The translations under genes and the position numbers were made by a program. Shown one piece after another: positions 59,709 through 64,000 of a DNA stretch of 64,000 bases. The DNA lies in the NCBI GenBank assembly GCA_026874595.1, contig CM049316.1:4356339-4420338 (forward strand), given 5' to 3'. The DNA comes from Sipunculus nudus. Lineage: Eukaryota; Annelida; Sipuncula; Golfingiida; Sipunculidae. A model generated the notes under the pieces. The model saw nothing but the letters and a program-made list of their open reading frames with translations, was not told the DNA's origin and ran no database searches. Numbering within the stretch: the stretch's first letter is position 1; each line of letters opens with the position of its first letter.

Positions 59709-60270
59709 ATGTTAGTTGGAACAAAACAACAACTGGCAAAAGTAAACGACTGTGAAATAAAAGTAGGGAATGCAGTGATAAGGCATAATAAAATAAGGAA
59801 TCTTGGCGTAATCTTTGATTCAAACATGTTAATGTTGGATCATGTAAACCATGTGTGTAAGATAGGTTACTATCAGTTGACTAAAATTAGAAAGATAAAG
59901 AAGGACAAATCAACAGATGAAGTACATATTCACTCTTTTGTAAGCTCAAATATGGACTATCGTAATTCTCTATTGTATTGCTGCCCGAAGTATGTGATTA
60001 ATAAATTGCAAAAGTTACAGAACTGTGCAGCCAAAGTGGTGTGTGGAGCCCATTGATTTGATCCTGTAACTCTGTTGATGTAGGATCTTCACTGGCTTCC
60101 AGTTTCCTGTCGAATTGAATATAAAATAGCTCTTTTGGTATTTAAGTGCCTGCATGGCCAACACATGAGTATTTGTCTTGTTGAATTGAGAAGCATAATC
60201 CCAGCTGTGCTCTGAGGTCCGGTCAACGTAATCTGCTTGTGGTTCCCAAGACAAGGACAAAAACATTGGG
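59709..60270 (+). pseudogene. LINE C-terminal thumb/tail fragment, first part
   Basis: Open frame 59709-60056 reads MLVGTKQQLAKVNDCEIKVG ... RNLGVIFDSNMLMLDHVNHV ... SSNMDYRNSLLYCCPKYVIN, the well-known C-terminal region of ORF2 in CR1/Jockey-type LINEs (NLGV, DYCNSLLYG-like). After a stop, DLHWLPVSCRIEYKIALLVF and SGQRNLLVVPKTRTKTLGSR continue to about 60275, where the solo LTR intervenes. Confidence 0.85.
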
Positions 60271-60276
60271 GTCAAG

Positions 60277-61150
60277 GGGGTTGTAGAGAGTTTTGGTTTT
60301 GTGCAAGTTGTATTTTTTCGTTCTCGTGTGTGCAAGTTAATTTATTTAATGCTTTACGTTAGATACTTAATGTATTTCATCAGCCGGGTCAGCGGACCCA
60401 CCTGGCACCGCACAGGATCCGCGCTGAACACCCTTTGACCTTTGACATGTGGCAGGCTCAGGTTCTGATTGACTTAGCGATTAATTAAAAAGTTGTCCAG
60501 CGCTGTCGGAAAGGGAGCGGATTCCACTTTTGCAGCGATCATCGAGAGGTGAGCCCATCTTAGCCGGGTTCTTTTTTTTTTGTAGAAAGATGTGGGTTTA
60601 ACTTTTGTGGGCTGCAGTTTTGTACTACCAGGTTAACTTAAAGCTGTAGAGTAGATATCTGAGGGTACGGGGAATGGACAGGTTTATCATTCTTCAGTAT
60701 TTTCCAGTGTAGATATGCAGACAGTTAAACGGTTTGTCGCACGTGAGGCCAGCAATGGAGGCTGCATGCATCAATGTTTAAATTGCTGCAGATAGAGACT
60801 TTGTGAATAGGATTTATGTTTTATGTTTTATTTGTAAGCAGGTGACTCTATGTGGTTTGTATTGTTTGAACTTTCTATGTGTAACTGGAAGTTATTTTTG
60901 TATTTAATGTAGTTTGTTTTATGTGGGAGTTGGGTTATTTTTTTTTGGTTCAAAACACAACGAGAAGTCTCCACACACAGGGATTAAGCTCCTGTGATAT
61001 TTTTAACATTGGCCCAGTCTTAAATATTTAACAAGACTTAGTGACGGGTAGCGGGGACCAGCAAACCTGCTTAGTACTCCCTTGCCTGGATTAATGGATA
61101 ACGGCCAGGGTTCAGGTTATAATAAAAGGGGGTAAAAACGTTACAGGCGT
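60277..61150 (+). mobile_element. Solo LTR inserted in the LINE
   Basis: 864 bp (60282-61145) starting TGTAGAGAG and ending AACGTTACA (TGTA...TACA), flanked by GGGGT (60277-60281) and GGCGT (61146-61150), a 5-bp target duplication with one change. Removing LTR and one repeat restores the LINE reading LGSRAF across the junction, which supports the boundaries. No internal region or second LTR: LTR-LTR recombination left a solo copy. Unrelated by eye to the LTRs at 53-56 kb. It contains TTTGACCTTTGACA near 60434. Confidence 0.8.
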
Positions 61151-61524
61151 TCACCAACCATTTGGAATAAACTTCTGGATGATATCAAATGCCAAGACCG
61201 TATTAATACCTTTAAAGTCTTATTAAAAACACATTTATTCAGAACTGCCTATCATGTGAAATATATACACTGATCACACGAAAGGTTAACACAATCATTT
61301 TATTTGCAATTTAGTATTAGTTCCTTTAGTCATTCTTTTAATCAGGTCATGAACTGATTATATTCTGTTTTAATGTTATATTATTGGTTGTAGGATCTTG
61401 TAAGTTGCTCTCATAGTGAATGTATTATTCCAATTTTATTCTATACAGCACAACTAAGTATTGCACATGTTGTTCATGTCTTATTGTGGTGCTTTATAAA
61501 TTTAATAAACTATAAACTATAAAC
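61146..61524 (+). pseudogene. LINE C-terminal end and 3' UTR
   Basis: RSPTIWNKLLDDIKCQDRIN then TFKVLLKTHLFRTAYHVKYI ends at a stop about 61273. This is the usual ORF2 terminus (xWNxLPDDIR...FKxxLKTHLF). The 3' UTR continues to TTTAATAAACTATAAACTAT, a short tandem tail as seen in many CR1-like LINEs. Confidence 0.85.
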
Positions 61525-61906
61525 AAGGAGTCAAAATCAATTAAGTGTGTCACAATTAAAATCTCAGGTGAAAAGGATTTGTTCAGACAGACAATCCAAC
61601 AAAGCTTGACCAATATTCCTGATTTTAAAACTAAGTTTAACAGTGTTATTCACACCTAGGCCCGGCCAATTTTTAGAGATATGAATGAAATGCTACAAAG
61701 TATTTATAACTTCTTAAATCTAGTCAGTTAGCACTTACATTAGATCCTAATATTTAATCACATATTAATATTAGGATTAAATTCCTGAAGGTTTTTTTCT
61801 TTAAAAAAAATCAAAATTGTCCAAGTCTCAACAAAAAGAATTAATTTAACATTAAAATTATAAGATTCATCTTATTTATAGTACAGGTCTGTCAACAGAA
61901 TCGGGT

Positions 61907-61922
61907 GGGGGGGGGGGGGGGG
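61907..61922. repeat. G16 homopolymer
   Basis: Uninterrupted run of 16 G after TCGGGT. Assembly length is uncertain. Confidence 0.8.
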
Positions 61923-62496
61923 AGAGAAAGGCTCCCTGTGGTATAAACTGCAGACAGCCTGATCAAGCTCAACAAGAGAGAGGGCTTGCCCCAGTGATGG
62001 GATTGCATAACAAGAGCCTGGGGAGCATAAAGATTTTAACAGATTAAATCCTTACGTGTACATGCTGTGAAAATAAAATCCACATTACTTAAAGGAAAAA
62101 ACTAGATGTGTCGGCACAACATGAATGCCCCCGCCTGGGGCAAATTAGAAACATTTGTTAAATTTTGTAACATTTTTAAAGTTCAGGAGGTGTTGTATGG
62201 TCAAAAGTAGGTCAACAAGGGCAAAATGCAAACTCGATCTGTAAAGGGTCATTATCAAGCAACACACCAAAAATCAAGCCAGTATCTGCAGGCATTGTGA
62301 AAAAAAGTCCATATATGTGCATTTTTCATGTCTTTCATGTCTTTTTCTGTCTTTCATGAAATTTTCTATGTTCAGGATCTGTCATATGGTGATAAATAGT
62401 TTAACTGGGACGAAACGCGAACTCGATCTGTAAGTGGTCATTATGCGCCCACAGACCAAACATTAGGCCAGTATCTGTAAGCATTGCATTGCGAAA

Positions 62497-63174
62497 CTAG
62501 AATATAAGCAAAAGTTGATAATCATTTATAAATTTCAATTGGAGAGGTATATACCATGTTTCATAACAATCCACCAAATGCTTCCTGAGAAATAAGCTCC
62601 TAAGTTTTTTCTATACTAAGCTCTCTGACCTTGAAAAGTAGGTCAAGATCACCCATCTTTGAACTTGACCAAGATTTTGTAAATATAATGCAATAGCACT
62701 GAAGAAATAAAGTTCCTGTGTTGAAAACCCTTGGAGATATCCTCCCAAAATTGAAAAAATCTGATAAAATTTCATTAAAAAATCAGAAATTGCAGGTGGC
62801 GCCACCAAAATTGTGCAGCACATACAGACCATCAGTCCCAATGATCATAGTAAGTTTTGTGAAAATCCACACAATGGTTCCTGAGATATAAACTTCTGAG
62901 TGTTTTTCTATAATCAGCTCTAAAATGTAGAAAAATGGGTCAAGGTCACCCATCTTCGAACTTGACAGAGATTTTATCGATATATATCTTCACTGATGAA
63001 ATAAAATTCAAACGGTGAATCCTTTTAGAGATATCCTGCTGACAAGGTAAAAGTTAACAGACGCGGAACGGACGGACGGACGGACAGACACCGGACAGAC
63101 AGATGGATGGACAGACAGATGGACAGCTTGGGTTACGACAATAGCCTATCAGCCTATGAGCTGAGGGCTAAAAA
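62497..63174 (+). mobile_element. Family-3 element nested in the family-2 element
   Basis: Begins CTAGAATATAAGC after GCATTGCGAAA and ends GAGGGCTAAAAA before CGGCTGTACATG. Sister units of the host read GCATTGCGAAAAAAAGTCCG at this point, so the insertion lies within an A-run. It carries GGTGGCGCCACC (62795-62806), two diverged units with a GACCTTGA...AGGTCAAG theme, a GGACGGACGGACGGACAGAC microsatellite (63070-63122) and a decayed hairpin (63142-63170: TAGCCTATCAGCC against GAGCTGAGGGCTA). It shares its 5' tip with the element at 6217. Confidence 0.75.
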
Positions 63175-63764
63175 CGGCTGTACATGTGTATTTGTCATGA
63201 AAATTTCTATTTTTCATGAATTTTTCTAAGTTTAGGAGCCGTAAAACGGTCAAAAGTAGGTCAAGCTGGACGAAACGCCAACTTGATTTGTAACTAGTCA
63301 TTATCTGCCTACACACCAAAAATCAGGTCAATATCTGCAGGCATTGCGAAAAAAAGTCCGTACATGTGTATTTGTCATGAAAATTTCTATTTTCATGAAA
63401 TTTTCTAAGTTTAGAAGCTTTAAAACGGTCAAAAGAAGGTCAACTGGGACGAAACGCGAACTCGATCTGTAACTGGTCATTATCTGCCCACACACCAAAA
63501 ATCAGGCCAATATCTGCAGGCATTGCGAAAAAAAGTCCGTACATGTGTATTTGTCATGAAAATTTCTATTTTTCATGAAATTTTCTAAGTTTAGGAGCCG
63601 TAAAACGGTCAAAAGTAGGTCAACCGGGACGAAACGCGAACTTGATCTGTAACTGGTCATTATCTGCCCACACACCAAAAATCAGGCCAATATCTGCAGG
63701 CACTGCGAAAAAAAGTCTGTACAACTGTTTGATTTCGGAATGACGGAAGGACGGAAAAAACTAT

Positions 63765-63793
63765 ATGCCCCGGCCACATTGTGGCCGGGGCAT
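63765..63793 (+). repeat. 3' terminal hairpin of family 2
   Basis: ATGCCCCGGCCAC, loop ATT, GTGGCCGGGGCAT. Perfect 13-bp stem, 14 with the flanking T/A pair, then six A. Same geometry as the family-1 hairpin although the sequence is unrelated. Confidence 0.95.
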
Positions 63794-64000
63794 AAAAAAG
63801 TGCCATGGCCAAAGTTGGGCAAAATTTAAGGTACTGATTTTATATTATATATTGCTAAATTCAGATCTAAATTTTGGTATACAATTGAATCTTGAATAAA
63901 TGAAGTTATACCCCCGAAAAAAAATCTCTAGCATCAGCAATTCTTATGTTAAGTGAGTAAATATATTTCCTAATTTTTTACAAGGTGCATTTTGTTTGGG

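Larger units (their letters stand above)
57860..61524 (+). mobile_element. 5'-truncated, decayed LINE (CR1/Jockey-like non-LTR retrotransposon)
   Basis: Fragments of one ORF2-type polyprotein lie in order: apurinic endonuclease (57860-58240), linker (58240-58860), reverse transcriptase (59041-59660) and C-terminal thumb/tail (59660-60270, resumed 61146-61275). Stops and frameshifts separate them, and an 864-bp solo LTR interrupts the last part. The 3' UTR ends in a short ATAAACT repeat (61498-61524). No ORF1 is present upstream. Assignment to the CR1/Jockey-like group rests on endonuclease type and the NYRPVSNLS, YADD and NLGV motifs; clade placement is inference. Confidence 0.9.
62102..63794 (+). 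mobile_element. Family-2 hairpin-tailed element, complete
   Basis: 5' tip CTAGATGTGTCGGCAC: near-palindrome GTGTCGGCAC at 62108-62117. ATGCCCCCGCC (62125-62135) follows, complementary with one change to GGCCGGGGCAT of the 3' hairpin. The body has five units of about 180 bp (GCATTGCGAAAAAAAGTCCG marks, for example 63341 and 63520), two before and three after the nested insertion. A short ACGGAAGGACGG segment precedes the hairpin at 63764-63794, a perfect 14-bp stem with loop ATT, then AAAAAA. Non-coding. Confidence 0.8.
62011..64000 (+). mobile_element. C-B composite repeat, third copy, split by family-2 insertion
   Basis: Starts CAAGAGCCTGGGGAGC. Module C follows (GATTTTAACAGATTAAATCC near 62032) and reaches GGAAAAAA at 62094-62101. 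Module B resumes at 63800 (GTGCCATGGCCAAAGTTGGG) and runs off the window. In the copy at 31803-32573 the same two parts are joined as GGAAAAAAATGTGCC, so 62102-63793 is an insertion in the A-run. Confidence 0.75.

Noticed and set aside
60274-61133. 8-bp AAGGGGGT repeats as hAT-type target duplication around the insertion in the LINE
   Set aside because: No terminal inverted repeats fit. The TGTA...TACA ends with GGGGT/GGCGT flanks restore the LINE reading better.
1-64000. CRISPR-like interpretation of regularly spaced palindromic repeats
   Set aside because: The arrays are eukaryotic minisatellites and transposon core units with no unique spacers and no cas genes.

Overview
This window looks like intergenic or intronic DNA from a large, A+T-rich animal genome, most probably a marine mollusc and perhaps a bivalve. 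The evidence is indirect. No long host open reading frame is present. Repeats are dense and eukaryotic: a LINE, an LTR element, a solo LTR and several minisatellites. The commonest repeats match the layout of bivalve 'pearl'/HINE (Helentron-associated) elements: tandem core units, then a GACGGACAGAC-type microsatellite, then a 3' terminal hairpin and A-tail. No rRNA, tRNA, CRISPR array or bacterial operon was seen.

Layout. 1-2156: two hairpin-tailed elements head to tail. 3671-4380: 34-bp minisatellite. 5548-6005: hexamer-based repeat. 6217-7280: element family 3, rich in the palindrome GGTGGCGCCACC. 7625-9614: the most gene-like stretch, with a relative CpG-rich block (about 7880-8640) and three unproven exon candidates. 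9668-10723: 24 copies of a 44-bp minisatellite. 11830-12803, 15139-17039, 32635-33612 and 36004-37201: family-1 elements. 17127-17559: foldback element with 146-bp arms. 21703-21745: long near-perfect palindrome. 31204-32573: two copies of a C-B composite repeat. 43412-44391: family-4 element. 53223-56668: complete but non-coding LTR retrotransposon, with TSD, two ~830-bp LTRs and a tRNA-Leu-type primer site. 57253-57693: 63-bp minisatellite that is open on both strands. 57860-61524: decayed LINE with endonuclease and reverse transcriptase remnants, split by an 864-bp solo LTR. 62011-64000: three-level nest of hairpin-tailed elements, with an empty-site counterpart near 31.9 kb.

Most distinctive signal. 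At least four repeat families with unrelated primary sequence share one end architecture. The 5' tip is C(A/T)AG followed by a short perfect or near-perfect palindrome. In families 1 and 2 a block complementary to the 3' hairpin comes next. The 3' end is a hairpin with a stem of about 14 bp and a 3-nt loop, followed by five or six A. The stem sequences differ between families but pairing is kept, which suggests selection on structure by a shared mobilising machinery. No autonomous partner (Rep/helicase) is visible here. Host genes, if any, are only exon candidates and all are low confidence.
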